Assembly (NCBI GenBank): GCA_033763975.1
Contig: JANRJM010000017.1
Coordinates: forward strand, 124,001 to 188,000
Reading direction: 5' to 3'
DNA: 64,000 nt
DNA from: Planctomycetota bacterium
GTDB taxonomy: Bacteria; Planctomycetota; Phycisphaerae; Phycisphaerales; UBA1924
Each line of letters starts with the position of its first letter. Position 1 is the stretch's first letter. Under the pieces are notes generated by a model. The model ran no database searches. It was not told the DNA's origin and saw nothing but the letters and a program-made list of their open reading frames with translations. Shown one piece after another: positions 35,187-45,818 of this stretch. Made by a program: the position numbers and the translations under genes.

Positions 35187-36617
35187 ATGCCCGACCTTGC
35201 CCGCCTGCGTGATCGACTCGCTTCTGTCGGCCAGGACCACGTGCTCCGGTTCGTGGACGAACTCGACGCCGCACGGCGTGGGGCGCTGCTCGCGCAGATC
35301 CAGTCGCTGGACCTCGCCGCGCTGCCGGACCTCGTCGAGCGGTTCGTGAAGCACCCGCCGGCGCCCGCGCTGCCGAAGGACCTCCGCCCCGCGCCGTACT
35401 ACCCGGCGGACGCGGCCGACGCCGCGCGACCCTGGGACGCGAGCGCGGCCCGCGCGCGGGGCGAGGCGCTCATCAAGTCCGGCAAGGTCGCGGCGTTCGT
35501 CGTCGCCGGCGGGCAGGGCTCGCGCCTGGGATACGACGGGCCCAAGGGCTGCTTCCCGGCCGGGGCGGTGACTCGTAAGTCCCTGTTCCAGATCTTCGCC
35601 GAGAACCTGCTGTGGGCGCGCGACCGCTACGGCGTGCGCGTGCCGTGGTACATCATGACGAGCCCGCTGAACCACGAGGCGACGACGTCGTTCTTCGAGG
35701 CGAACAAGCACTTCGGGCTCGACGCGGCGGACGTGCGGTTCTTTCCGCAGGGCGTGATGCCGTCGCTGTCGATCTCCGACGGGCGGATGCTGCTGGCCGA
35801 CAAGCACGAGATCGCGACCAACCCCGACGGGCATGGCGGGTGCATCCGGGCGCTGCACGTGTCGGGGGCGATCGCGGACCTGATCGCGCGGGGCGTCGAG
35901 CACCTGTCGTACTTCCAGGTCGACAACCCGCACGTCAAAGTCCTCGACCCGCTGTTTCTGGGCCTGCACGCGGGCGCGCCGGATTCGTCCGCCGAGATGA
36001 GCAGCAAGATGGTGCGCAAGACCGACCCCGCCGAGAAAGTCGGCGTCTTCTGCCTCGCCGACGGGCGCACCGAGGTGATCGAGTACTCCGACATGCCCGC
36101 GGCCCTCGCGAACCAGCGCCACGCGAACGGATCGATCGCGTTCGACGCCGGTTCGATCGCGATCCACATCATCGGCGTGTCGTTCCTCGAGAAACTCGCG
36201 ACGAACCCGTCGTTCAGCCTGCCCTTCCACCGGGCCGAGAAGAAGGTGCCCTGCGTGGACCTGGCGACGGGCGAGAAGGTGTCGCCGAGCACGAACAACG
36301 CCGTGAAGCTGGAGCGCTTCGTGTTCGACGCGCTCGCGCTGGCGCAGAAGAGCATCGTCGTCGAGACCGACCGCGTCGAGGAGTTCGCGCCCATCAAGAA
36401 CGCGAGCGGCGTGGACAGCGTCGAGAGCAGCGCACGCCTGCAGACCGCGCGGGCCGCCCGGTGGCTCGAGGCCTGCGGCGTGTCGGTCCCCCGTCGCGCC
36501 GACGCCAGCCCGGACTGCGTGCTGGAGATCTCGCCGCGCACGGCCAACGGCCCGGAAGACCTGCGTCACGCGAAACTTCCCAAGGTCATCGAACCCGGGC
36601 AGGTGCTCGCGCTGTAG
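35187..36617 (+). CDS. UAP1-type UDP-sugar pyrophosphorylase (UDPGP family)
   Basis: A 476-aa nucleotidyltransferase of the family that holds eukaryotic UDP-N-acetylglucosamine pyrophosphorylase (UAP1/AGX) and UDP-glucose pyrophosphorylase. The nucleotide-binding motif AGGQGSRLGYDGPKGCF spans about 107-122; SYFQVDNPHVKV (about 250) carries the metal-binding Asp; a KAEKKVP-like segment appears as RAEKKVPCVD. It resembles UAP1 more than the bacterial GalU/GlmU types. It probably makes UDP-GlcNAc or a related UDP-sugar from UTP and the sugar phosphate. GGAGG with a 6-nt spacer precedes the ATG. Confidence 0.88.
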   Translation: MPDLARLRDRLASVGQDHVLRFVDELDAARRGALLAQIQSLDLAALPDLVERFVKHPPAPALPKDLRPAPYYPADAADAARPWDASAARARGEALIKSGKVAAFVVAGGQGSRLGYDGPKGCFPAGAVTRKSLFQIFAENLLWARDRYGVRVPWYIMTSPLNHEATTSFFEANKHFGLDAADVRFFPQGVMPSLSISDGRMLLADKHEIATNPDGHGGCIRALHVSGAIADLIARGVEHLSYFQVDNPHVKVLDPLFLGLHAGAPDSSAEMSSKMVRKTDPAEKVGVFCLADGRTEVIEYSDMPAALANQRHANGSIAFDAGSIAIHIIGVSFLEKLATNPSFSLPFHRAEKKVPCVDLATGEKVSPSTNNAVKLERFVFDALALAQKSIVVETDRVEEFAPIKNASGVDSVESSARLQTARAARWLEACGVSVPRRADASPDCVLEISPRTANGPEDLRHAKLPKVIEPGQVLAL

Positions 36618-36640
36618 GTGGAGGTTGGTCGACTATCCGA

Positions 36641-37492
36641 ATGATCGAACGTTTCGCCCAACTCCCCGCCGACCTCGCCCGGCGCACCCGCCGCGCGACC
36701 CTCGGGGGAGTACCGGCGTTGATCGCGCATCCGGATTGGGAGCACCCAGCGCCATCAATGATCTGGATGCACGGGCGCACCGTCAGCAAGGCGATTGATC
36801 CCGGTCGGTACTTGCGCTGGGTGCGCGCGGGGATCGCCGCGGTCGCGCTCGACCTGCCCGGGCACGGCGAGCGATTCGATCCGTCGATGCAGATGAACGA
36901 GCGGTCGATGGACGTCGTGAACGCGATGGTGCCGGAGATCGACCGCGTCGTTGACGCCATGGCCGCCCCGGAATGGGGCGACTATCTCGACTTTGCCCGG
37001 ATGGGCATCGGCGGGATGTCGGCGGGCGGCATGGCGGCGCTGCGTCGGCTGTGCGACGGCCACGATTTCGTGTGCGCCGCGGTGGAGGGAACCACCGGCT
37101 GGCTGGAGGGCCTGTACTTCCCGAGCGGCCAGAGCTGGCAACCGCCGCGGGGGGTCTCGATGGCCCGCGAGGGTGTGCTGGCGGCGGACGCGATGTCGCG
37201 TCTGGATACGTTCCGTCCGATCCCGGCGTTGTTCCTGCACGCGGAGACCGACCGGATCGTACCGATCGGATGCCTGACGACGTTCCTGGAGGCGCTGCGC
37301 CTCCGGTATGAACGCGCGGGAACGGATCCGGATCTCATCCGTCTGAAGACGTGGTCGCAGACGGGCGCGCCGGAAGAGCACGCCGGCTTCGGGAAGTTTG
37401 GTCACGAAGCAAAGAACGTGCAGGTCGAGTTCCTGGCGCGGTATCTTGGGGCCGCGGGTCCCGTTCGGGAGGACGGCCCTACCGTGGATTGA
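36641..37492 (+). CDS. Alpha/beta hydrolase (dienelactone hydrolase/prolyl oligopeptidase-like)
   Basis: A 283-aa cytoplasmic hydrolase. MIWMHGRT (about 42-49) forms the oxyanion strand, the nucleophile elbow is GMSAG with S127, the acid is in HAETDRIVP (about 209) and a His occurs in EEHAGFG or FGHEAK near 246-256. The substrate is unknown; short acyl esters are typical for such proteins. The start at 36641 lies 24 bp after the pyrophosphorylase stop, so the two are probably co-transcribed. A GGAGG exists but is farther upstream than ideal. Confidence 0.78.
   Translation: MIERFAQLPADLARRTRRATLGGVPALIAHPDWEHPAPSMIWMHGRTVSKAIDPGRYLRWVRAGIAAVALDLPGHGERFDPSMQMNERSMDVVNAMVPEIDRVVDAMAAPEWGDYLDFARMGIGGMSAGGMAALRRLCDGHDFVCAAVEGTTGWLEGLYFPSGQSWQPPRGVSMAREGVLAADAMSRLDTFRPIPALFLHAETDRIVPIGCLTTFLEALRLRYERAGTDPDLIRLKTWSQTGAPEEHAGFGKFGHEAKNVQVEFLARYLGAAGPVREDGPTVD
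37480..37485 (+). promoter_or_regulatory. Putative -10 box of the TlpA-like gene
   Basis: TACCGT, overlapping the end of the hydrolase gene, 37 nt before the ATG at 37523, with AAGGAG in between. No clear -35. Confidence 0.33.
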
Positions 37493-37522
37493 GTGTGCGG
37501 AAGACACCAAGGAGACTGATTC

Positions 37523-38956
<1,434 letters not shown>

Positions 38957-39069
38957 CGGGCCGTCCCGCAGGCCGATGAATCCCCACGCCGCGCCGGGCC
39001 GTCCCGGCGCGGTGCTTCGTTTTGCTCCGCGCGCACCGTTTGCACGGCGCACACCCTCGAACCCGGCGA

Positions 39070-39075
39070 TACGCT
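39070..39075 (+). promoter_or_regulatory. Putative -10 box of the MFS gene (leaderless type)
   Basis: TACGCT, 6 nt before the ATG at 39082, without Shine-Dalgarno. Confidence 0.42.
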
Positions 39076-39081
39076 CGGCCC

Positions 39082-40452
39082 ATGTGGTTGCGCGACATCT
39101 ACCCGCTGCGAGGACTCGCCCGCCCACGCCAGGTGTGGTCGTGGATCAGTTTCGACGTCGCGAACCAGTCGTTCACGCTCATCATCAACACGCTCCTGTT
39201 CTCGATCTTCTTCGCGAAGGTCGTGGTGAACGACGACGCCATCGACGACCGGCTCTGGGCCCTGACATACGGCGCCAGCATGCTGCTGACCGCGGCGCTC
39301 TCGCCGGTGCTGGGCGCCATCGCCGACGCACGCGCGTGGCGCAAGGAGATGCTCATCGGCACCGGCGTGCTGTGCGGCGTGCTCACGTGCGGGCTCGCGT
39401 TCGTGCAGCCCGGGCAGTTGTGGCTGGCGGTGCTGCTCTACATCCCGGCGAACCTCTGCTTCGCGCTGGGCGAGAACCTGCTCGCGAGTTTCCTGCCCTT
39501 CCTCGGCCCGCGCGACCGCGTGGGCGGGATCTCGGGCTTCTCGTGGGGCTGCGCGTACGGTGCGGCCCTCCTGCTGCTGGTGATCACCGCGGCGAGCATG
39601 ATCGGCCTGGGACTTAAAGACCCGGCCCAGTGGCGGCCCTTCTTCGTCTTCGCCGGCGTCTGGTTCCTCGCCCTGCTGGTGCCCACGGCCATCTGGCTCC
39701 GCGAACCCGACGTCCGCGAGCCCGCGGGCAAGGCCTCCCTCGTCGGGGCGGCGTACGAACGCCTCCGCTCGTCGGTCCGCAACGTCGCCTCGTTCCGCGA
39801 CCTCACGATGCTGCTGGTCGCGTCGATGTTCTACGGCACGGGGATGAGCGTCGTGATCTTCTTTGCGAGCAAGCTCGCGAGCGAGTACGGGTTCGAGCAG
39901 GCGGACCTGGTGATCTTCGTCGCGGTCATCACCGTCTCGGGGATCGTCGGGACGTTCGTCCCCACCTTCCTGCAGGACCGGCTGGGGCACCGGCGGTCGA
40001 CCGTGCTGCTACTGATCGTCTGGATCGTGTCGGTCGGGTTGTTCGCGCTGTACGCGTTCCGGCGTGAGGCGGCGGCGGACCCGGCGGCGTACCCCGCCTG
40101 GCCGATGTGGGCCGTGGGCAACGCGCTGGGGTTCGGGCTGGGGTCGCTGGGAACGGCGAACCGCGCGTTCGTGGGCTTCCTGGCGCCGGAATCCAAGTCC
40201 GCCGAGGTGTTCGGGGTGTGGGGGCTGGTCTTCAAACTGGCGGCGGTGCTGACCTTCCCGTTCGCGTGGGCCAAGGACACACTGGGCACGCCGGCGGCGC
40301 TGCTGGTGCTGGCGGGCTTCCTGGGGGTCGGACTGGTGCTGACGTTGCTGGTGGACGAACGGCGCGGGGCGGCGGCGGCGGCCAAGGCCGACGCGCAGGC
40401 CATGCCGCGCGACGCGCCGACGCCGGTCGCGAACCCTACGCTCCGCTCGTGA
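39082..40452 (+). CDS. MFS transporter, UMF1/Atg22-like
   Basis: A 456-aa integral membrane protein with about 12 hydrophobic helices. The start [20 protein letters not shown] is typical of the UMF1 family (W.yDwANsay), and [18 protein letters not shown] is the cytoplasmic loop 2-3 signature. Members of this family are permeases of unclear substrate, sometimes amino acids. The C-terminal tail is Ala/Pro-rich. Its stop overlaps the trpB start by 4 bp (GTGA), so the two are translationally coupled. Confidence 0.9.
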   Translation: MWLRDIYPLRGLARPRQVWSWISFDVANQSFTLIINTLLFSIFFAKVVVNDDAIDDRLWALTYGASMLLTAALSPVLGAIADARAWRKEMLIGTGVLCGVLTCGLAFVQPGQLWLAVLLYIPANLCFALGENLLASFLPFLGPRDRVGGISGFSWGCAYGAALLLLVITAASMIGLGLKDPAQWRPFFVFAGVWFLALLVPTAIWLREPDVREPAGKASLVGAAYERLRSSVRNVASFRDLTMLLVASMFYGTGMSVVIFFASKLASEYGFEQADLVIFVAVITVSGIVGTFVPTFLQDRLGHRRSTVLLLIVWIVSVGLFALYAFRREAAADPAAYPAWPMWAVGNALGFGLGSLGTANRAFVGFLAPESKSAEVFGVWGLVFKLAAVLTFPFAWAKDTLGTPAALLVLAGFLGVGLVLTLLVDERRGAAAAAKADAQAMPRDAPTPVANPTLRS

Positions 40453-41726
40453 GCCCTCCCCCCGCCCAGATCGATGTATCAGCGCCGCCGGTGCGCTTGT
40501 CGGACGCGCCCACGCCGCAGGGCAGATTCGGCGCGTTCGGCGGGCGGTACGTTCCCGAGACGCTGTGCGACGCGCTCGACACGTTGACGGCGACGTACGA
40601 GCGCGTCTCGCGCGACGAGGCGTTCTGGGAAGAACTGCACGGGCTGCTGCGGACGTTCGTGGGGCGCAGCACGCCTCTGTACGCCGCCGACCGGCTGACG
40701 GAGCACGCGCGCCGTGGGCTCTCTCGCGAGCAGGGCGCGCGGATCTGGCTGAAGCGCGAGGACCTGGCGCACACGGGCGCGCACAAGATCAACAACACGA
40801 TGGGGCAGGCGCTGCTCGCGGTGCGCATGGGCAAGCGCCGCGTCATCGCCGAGACCGGCGCGGGGCAGCACGGGGTGGCGACGGCGACCGCCGCGGCACG
40901 GTTCGGGCTGGCGTGCGATGTGTACATGGGGGCCGAGGACGTCCGCCGCCAGCGGCTGAACGTCGTGCGCATGAAGATGCTGGGGGCCCGGGTGGTCGAG
41001 GTCGATTCGGGTTCGCGGACGCTGAAGGACGCGACGAACGAAGCGATGCGCGACTGGATGGCGTCGAGCGACGACACGCACTACGTGCTGGGCTCGGTGG
41101 TGGGCCCGCACCCGTTCCCGATGATCGTCCGCGATTTTCAGTCGATCATCGGGCGCGAGACAAAGGCGCAGTCGATCCGGATGTTCCAGAAGCTGCCCGA
41201 CGCGGTGATCGCGTGCGTCGGGGGCGGGTCGAACGCCGCGGGCGCGTTCTTTGCGTTCATCGAGGACGCCGGGGTGAAGCTGGTGGGCGTGGAGGCGGGC
41301 GGGATCTCGGCCAAGGGCGGAGAGCACGCGGCGCCGCTGGCGCTGGGCACCCCCGGCGTGCTGCACGGGTCGCTGAGTTACGTGCTGCAGGACGAATCGG
41401 GGCAGACGGCCCCGGTGCATTCGTGCTCAGCGGGGCTCGACTACCCCGGCGTGGGGCCCGAGCACGCGTACTGGAAGGACACCGGACGGGTCACGTACAC
41501 CACCGCGACCGACGAGGAGGCCCTGGAGGCCTTCACGCTGCTGGCGCGGACCGAGGGCATCATCCCGGCGCTGGAGACGGCGCACGCGCTGGCCCAGGCG
41601 GTGAAGACGGCGCGCGAGCTCAAGGCCGATCAGCACGTGGTGGTGTGCCTGTCCGGGCGGGGCGACAAGGACGTGGACGAGGCGGCCCGGTTGCTCGAGG
41701 CGCGCGGGAACAGCCGTCCCGGGTGA
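40449..41726 (+). CDS. trpB: Tryptophan synthase beta subunit
   Basis: A 425-aa PLP enzyme that condenses indole and serine to tryptophan. Landmarks: [12 protein letters not shown] (28-39), GRSTPLY (72-78), the PLP lysine K113 in [22 protein letters not shown] (about 137), GGGSNAAG (about 260) and [18 protein letters not shown] (about 325-342). This is the TrpB1 type that works with TrpA. The GTG start overlaps the MFS stop. trpA and the rest of the trp pathway are not in the window. Confidence 0.97.
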   Translation: MSPPPAQIDVSAPPVRLSDAPTPQGRFGAFGGRYVPETLCDALDTLTATYERVSRDEAFWEELHGLLRTFVGRSTPLYAADRLTEHARRGLSREQGARIWLKREDLAHTGAHKINNTMGQALLAVRMGKRRVIAETGAGQHGVATATAAARFGLACDVYMGAEDVRRQRLNVVRMKMLGARVVEVDSGSRTLKDATNEAMRDWMASSDDTHYVLGSVVGPHPFPMIVRDFQSIIGRETKAQSIRMFQKLPDAVIACVGGGSNAAGAFFAFIEDAGVKLVGVEAGGISAKGGEHAAPLALGTPGVLHGSLSYVLQDESGQTAPVHSCSAGLDYPGVGPEHAYWKDTGRVTYTTATDEEALEAFTLLARTEGIIPALETAHALAQAVKTARELKADQHVVVCLSGRGDKDVDEAARLLEARGNSRPG

Positions 41727-41824
41727 AGATCGCGGCGCGCCCTGACCGATGCAGCGAATGGCGAACCCAACGGGACGCCGGGCGGTAGACACACAGCGCG
41801 CGGCGCGCGAGGCGGAGAACGTCG

Positions 41825-43798
41825 GTGCGGAACAGGCGACGGGCACATCTCGCGCTGGTCTTGGCGGGCGCGTTCGCCGGCCTGGGACACGGTGCGCCCT
41901 CGCAGGCGGCCGGCCCGGCGGGCGCGGGCGAGGTCATCTCCGTTCCTCCCGACGCGACGCTCGCGACAGTCGTCGGTCTCATGCGGAACCCCGCAACGCC
42001 CGACAAGGTGCGCGTCGACGCGGCGGCCCGCCTGCTCCAGCAGAGAGAAGACACCGCATGGGCCGGGTCGATGTCGGATGTGCTCGGCGAGGCCGGTTCG
42101 CCCGCGTGCCTCGCGCTGCTGGGGGCGATCGCCGCGAGTCCCGACGCGCCGGACTCGCTCGCGTCGCTGCTCGGCGAGGCGCTCGCGCAGGCGCCGGCGG
42201 GGGCGTGCACGCCTTTCCTCGATGCCCTCGGGTCGATCCGCACGCGCGAAGCGGCGCGGCTGCTGGTGGAGCACCTGGGGGCCGAGCGTCCCGCGACCGA
42301 TCGGGCGGCCGCGGCCGCCGCCCTGCTCCGCCTGAGCGGGCTGAGCGCACCCCCGCCCGGCGGGTGGACGTCGTGGCTGGCGACGGCCGAGGAAATGGCC
42401 GACTGGGAGTGGCGCCGGCAGGTGACGGCGGCGTTCGTGCGTCGCGCCGACGCGCTGCGCGAGCAGAACGCCCGCCTGCGCGAGCAGTTGATCGAATCGC
42501 AGCGCCGACTCCACGCCCTGACCCCGCCCGCCGAGCGCGGCGCCTTCGTCGCGGGGTTGCTCGACAACCCAGAGGGCGGGGCGCGCCTCCTCGGGCTGGA
42601 ACTGGCGGCCCGCGAACTCTCCGGGTCTGGCACGCTCGGCCCGGAGGTTGGCACGCGCGTGCTCGCCCTTCTCCGCGACCCTGACCCGGCGTTGCGGGGC
42701 GGTGCGGCGAGGATCGTGCGACAGATGGCCCCGGACGGGGCGGCCGACGCTGTTACGACGGCGCTGCAACGCGAGTCCGACCCCGACGCAGCCGCCCCAC
42801 TGCTCCTCGCCGCCGCGCGCTGGCCCTCGGCCGGCATGCGCGAGGCCGCCCTCAGTTGGATGGAGCGCGAGGGCCCCGCGCGGGAGGAAGCCGCCGAGGC
42901 CGTGTGGCAGTTGTACCGGGCGGCCGAACTCAACCCCGAGAACCAGCGTCGAGCGCTCCAGGCGGCCCGGTCCTTCCCGGACGACGCCCTCGAGCCCGCC
43001 GTTCTGGGCATCCTCGCCAGCCTCGGCGGGCGAGAGGACCGGGCGAGGATCGCGCCGCTGCTGCGAGGTGCCTCGCCCGCGCGACGGGTGGCGGCGGCGC
43101 GGGCCCTGGTCTGGTATCCCGAGCACCTGGACGCCATCCTCGAGGCCGCGAAGGCCGACGTTGAACTCTTCGACGTCGCCTCGCGATCGCTCGTGCTGCA
43201 CGACGCGACCAGCGCGGGGTACGCCCGCCTGCTGGCCCTTCCCCGCCCCGCGCCCGACGTGGCGGCGGTCGCCTGGGCGCGCCTCGCGGGGGTGCTTCCC
43301 GCGGCCGATCTCTGGGCGGTCTCGACCCAGACGGAGGATCCCGCCGACCGCCGGCGCCTGCTGCGCGAACTGACGTCCGAGGGCAGGCGCCTGTCGGAAT
43401 GGAGCGACCCTGCCCAGCGGGAGGCCATCTGCCGGGGCGCCCTCGCCCTGGCGCGGATGCGCATCGACGACAACACGCCCGATGATGCGATCGCGGTGCT
43501 CGACCCCGTGCCGTTCGAGGGCCCCGACCGGGCCGAGGCGAGCGCGCTGCGCTGCGAGGCGCTGCTGGCCCTCGGACGCGTGGAGGAAGCGACGTCGCTG
43601 GACGTGGGCGTCGGGGCCTGGCTGCGCGGGCTCGCGGCGTCGCTGCGCAAGCCCCACGCCGCGCTCGTCGTGACGGCGATCGAGGAGCGATTCGGGGAAG
43701 CGCTGACCTCCGAGCAGCGTTCGGCGTTGCAGGACGCGATGGCGACGATCTCGGCCGTCGACGGGCCCATGGGCCCGCCCGCACCGCCCCCCCGCTGA
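41825..43798 (+). CDS. Secreted HEAT-like repeat protein of unknown function
   Basis: A 657-aa protein with a signal peptide (about 1-28) and many helical pairs that look like HEAT repeats (for example DVLGEAGSPACLALLGAIA, VLALLRDPDPALRGGAARI, AVLGILASLGGREDRARIAPLLRG). A short coiled-coil-like segment (ADALREQNARLREQLIESQRRLH, part near 210-232) lies in the middle. No catalytic motif seen. It is probably a periplasmic scaffold. GTG start with GGAG and 7-8-nt spacer; the upstream in-frame alternatives do not give a signal peptide. It stands 98 bp after trpB. Confidence 0.75.
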   Translation: MRNRRRAHLALVLAGAFAGLGHGAPSQAAGPAGAGEVISVPPDATLATVVGLMRNPATPDKVRVDAAARLLQQREDTAWAGSMSDVLGEAGSPACLALLGAIAASPDAPDSLASLLGEALAQAPAGACTPFLDALGSIRTREAARLLVEHLGAERPATDRAAAAAALLRLSGLSAPPPGGWTSWLATAEEMADWEWRRQVTAAFVRRADALREQNARLREQLIESQRRLHALTPPAERGAFVAGLLDNPEGGARLLGLELAARELSGSGTLGPEVGTRVLALLRDPDPALRGGAARIVRQMAPDGAADAVTTALQRESDPDAAAPLLLAAARWPSAGMREAALSWMEREGPAREEAAEAVWQLYRAAELNPENQRRALQAARSFPDDALEPAVLGILASLGGREDRARIAPLLRGASPARRVAAARALVWYPEHLDAILEAAKADVELFDVASRSLVLHDATSAGYARLLALPRPAPDVAAVAWARLAGVLPAADLWAVSTQTEDPADRRRLLRELTSEGRRLSEWSDPAQREAICRGALALARMRIDDNTPDDAIAVLDPVPFEGPDRAEASALRCEALLALGRVEEATSLDVGVGAWLRGLAASLRKPHAALVVTAIEERFGEALTSEQRSALQDAMATISAVDGPMGPPAPPPR

Positions 43799-43872
43799 GC
43801 ACGGTCTGCACTGGAGGGCATGTCGGGGGCCCCGGGCTCTCCGCACCGCGCGACCCGGCGCCGGCGCGCCTC

Positions 43873-43878
43873 TACGAT
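43873..43878 (+). promoter_or_regulatory. Putative -10 box of the HPPD gene
   Basis: TACGAT, 21 nt before the ATG at 43900, with the AAGGAG ribosome-binding site between. No clear -35. Confidence 0.4.
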
Positions 43879-43899
43879 TCCTCAGGAAGGAGTCGCGCC

Positions 43900-45129
43900 A
43901 TGACGACGATCACGCCGCAGCCCCCCTCGGGCGCCCTGACCACGACCGACCCGCTCCAGCTCATCGATGTCGACCACGTGCAGTTCTACGTGGGCAACGC
44001 GAAGCAGGCGGCGTTCTTCTACGCGCACTGCTTCGGGTTCCACATCGAGCAGGTGTCGGACCTCACGACCGGCTCGCGTGACGCGGCCCACTACCTCCTG
44101 ACGCAGGGGAACATTCGCTTCATCCTCACCAGCGGGCTGACGCCCCAGCACCCCTCCGCGATGGAAGTCGCGATGTACGGCGACGGGGTCAAGGACATCG
44201 CGTTCACGGTGTTCGACGCCGAGCGTGCCTGGGAGCGGGCCGTCCGCAACGGCGCGGAGAGCGCGTACGAGCCCAAGACGTACCGCGACGAGCACGGCGC
44301 CGTGACGATGGCGGGCATCCGCACGTTCGGGCGCGTGGTGCACACGTTCGTCAGCCGCACCGGCGCGTACGAACTGACCAAGGTCAAGCAGGGCGCGCTG
44401 TTCATGCCGCGATTCCGCAAGATCGACGAGACGGCCGGCCCGACCAGCACGAGCGTGCTGGCGATCAACCAGCACAACCGCTCGCACCCGTGCGGGCTGA
44501 AGTACGTCGACCACCTCGTGGGCAACGTCGAGCTGGGGAAGATGAACCACTGGGTGAAGTTCTACGAGAACGTGCTGGAGTTCAGCATGTTCAAGCACTT
44601 CGACGACAAGGACATCTCGACCGAGTACTCGGCGCTGATGTCCAAGGTGATGGCCAGCGGGAACAACCTGATCAAGATCCCCATCAACGAGCCGGCCCCG
44701 GGCAAGAAGAAGAGCCAGGTGCAGGAATACCTGGACTGGCACATGAACACGCCGGGCGTGCAGCACCTCGCCCTGCGCACCGACGACGAGCTGCACTCGA
44801 TCGCGGCGCTGCGCTCGCGGGGCGTGGACTTCCTGACGCTGCCCGACGCGTACTACGACCAGGTCTGGGACCGCGTGAACGGCACGCTCAGGTCGCACGG
44901 CAAGGACGTGGTGAAGGAAGACCACAAGAAGATCCACGATCTGGGGATCCTCGTGGACGCCGACGACGAGGGCTATCTGCTGCAGCTCTTCACCAAGCCC
45001 CTGCAGGACCGCCCGACGCTGTTCTTCGAGATCATCTGCCGCCGCGGGAGCCAGAGCTTCGGCAAGGGCAACTTCAAGGCGCTGTTCGAGGCGCTGGAGC
45101 TGGAGCAGGGGCGGCGGGGGAACTTGTGA
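43900..45129 (+). CDS. hppD: 4-hydroxyphenylpyruvate dioxygenase
   Basis: A 409-aa non-heme iron dioxygenase converting 4-hydroxyphenylpyruvate to homogentisate in tyrosine breakdown. Two vicinal-oxygen-chelate domains; the second holds the iron ligands H205 (VDHLVGN), H289 (VQHLALRT) and E377 (FFEIICRRG). The C-terminal helix SFGKGNFKALFEALE is characteristic. AAGGAG with 7-nt spacer. Its stop overlaps the start of the PIN-like gene by 4 bp. Homogentisate dioxygenase is not in the window. Confidence 0.96.
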   Translation: MTTITPQPPSGALTTTDPLQLIDVDHVQFYVGNAKQAAFFYAHCFGFHIEQVSDLTTGSRDAAHYLLTQGNIRFILTSGLTPQHPSAMEVAMYGDGVKDIAFTVFDAERAWERAVRNGAESAYEPKTYRDEHGAVTMAGIRTFGRVVHTFVSRTGAYELTKVKQGALFMPRFRKIDETAGPTSTSVLAINQHNRSHPCGLKYVDHLVGNVELGKMNHWVKFYENVLEFSMFKHFDDKDISTEYSALMSKVMASGNNLIKIPINEPAPGKKKSQVQEYLDWHMNTPGVQHLALRTDDELHSIAALRSRGVDFLTLPDAYYDQVWDRVNGTLRSHGKDVVKEDHKKIHDLGILVDADDEGYLLQLFTKPLQDRPTLFFEIICRRGSQSFGKGNFKALFEALELEQGRRGNL

Positions 45130-45606
45130 GCGACGCGCCGATCCGTGCATACACGGACACTTCCGTCTTCGGCGGAGTCTTCGACGACGAGTTCGCGGAG
45201 CACAGCCGCGGGTTCTTCCTGCGGGTTGAGCGTGGCGAAGTTTGTTCTGCTCGGCGATGTCACCGAGCAAGAGCTGTCGCTCGCGCCCGAACCTGTGCGT
45301 GGCCTTCTCGCGGCGGTGGCCCCCGAGGCGTGTGTTCGATGCACCGCGACCGACGCGGTGGCGCTCCTCACCGACTCGTACCTCGCGGCGGGCGTGGTGG
45401 GCAGGCGGTGGCGGGCGGACGCGATCCATGTGGCGACCGCGACGGTGCATCGCGCGGACGTGCTGGTCTCGTGGAACTTCCGCCATCTGGTGAACTTCGA
45501 CCGGATGCGCGGGTTCAACGCCGTGAACGGTTCTCTGGGGTACGCTCCGGTGTTCATCTGCTCGCCAGCGGAGGTGCGGTATGGTCGCGAGGACAAAAGC
45601 GTTTGA
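45126..45606 (+). pseudogene. PIN-domain (VapC-like) toxin, frameshifted
   Basis: Reading starts with GTG overlapping the HPPD stop and gives AYTDTSVFGGVFDDEF in one frame; the rest (FVLLGDVTEQEL, ADAIHVATATVHRADVLVSWNF) continues in another frame. Skipping one G near 45240 joins them as GEF-VLLGDV and yields a 159-aa protein of normal PIN length. All acidic positions of the active site can then be found: D11, the Glu of TEQE, and the Asp of ADAIH. So it is either a toxin inactivated by a 1-nt insertion or a sequencing error. PIN toxins cleave RNA; its small partner follows. Confidence 0.75.
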
Positions 45607-45796
45607 TTGCATCCGGATGCGTGACGAGATCCGTGAGGCGATCGAGCGCGAAACGGACGCGCTGAACACCGAGCAGTTGCTCGGGTACTACCGCCGCAGT
45701 CCGGCGACGAGTGCTGGGACGGGGGGGCCGGTGCCCCGCGCCGGGCTGGCGGAGTTTTTCGCGAAGCACCCGGTGCGCTCCGCGAACGCCCAATAG
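45581..45796 (+). CDS. Small partner (putative antitoxin) of the PIN protein
   Basis: A 71-aa protein overlapping the end of the PIN gene by 26 bp, with GGAGG and a 6-nt spacer before its ATG. The beginning, KAFDCIRMRDEIREAIERE, resembles the small proteins (KTFDCVEMK..IQ..) that are encoded next to PIN toxins of this type and are presumed antitoxins. The C-terminal part is Pro/Gly-rich then AGLAEFFAKH. If the toxin is dead, the partner may still be made. Assignment rests on position and the short motif. Confidence 0.7.
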   Translation: MVARTKAFDCIRMRDEIREAIERETDALNTEQLLGYYRRSPATSAGTGGPVPRAGLAEFFAKHPVRSANAQ

Positions 45797-45818
45797 TCGG
45801 ACACAAGGACGGCAATTC

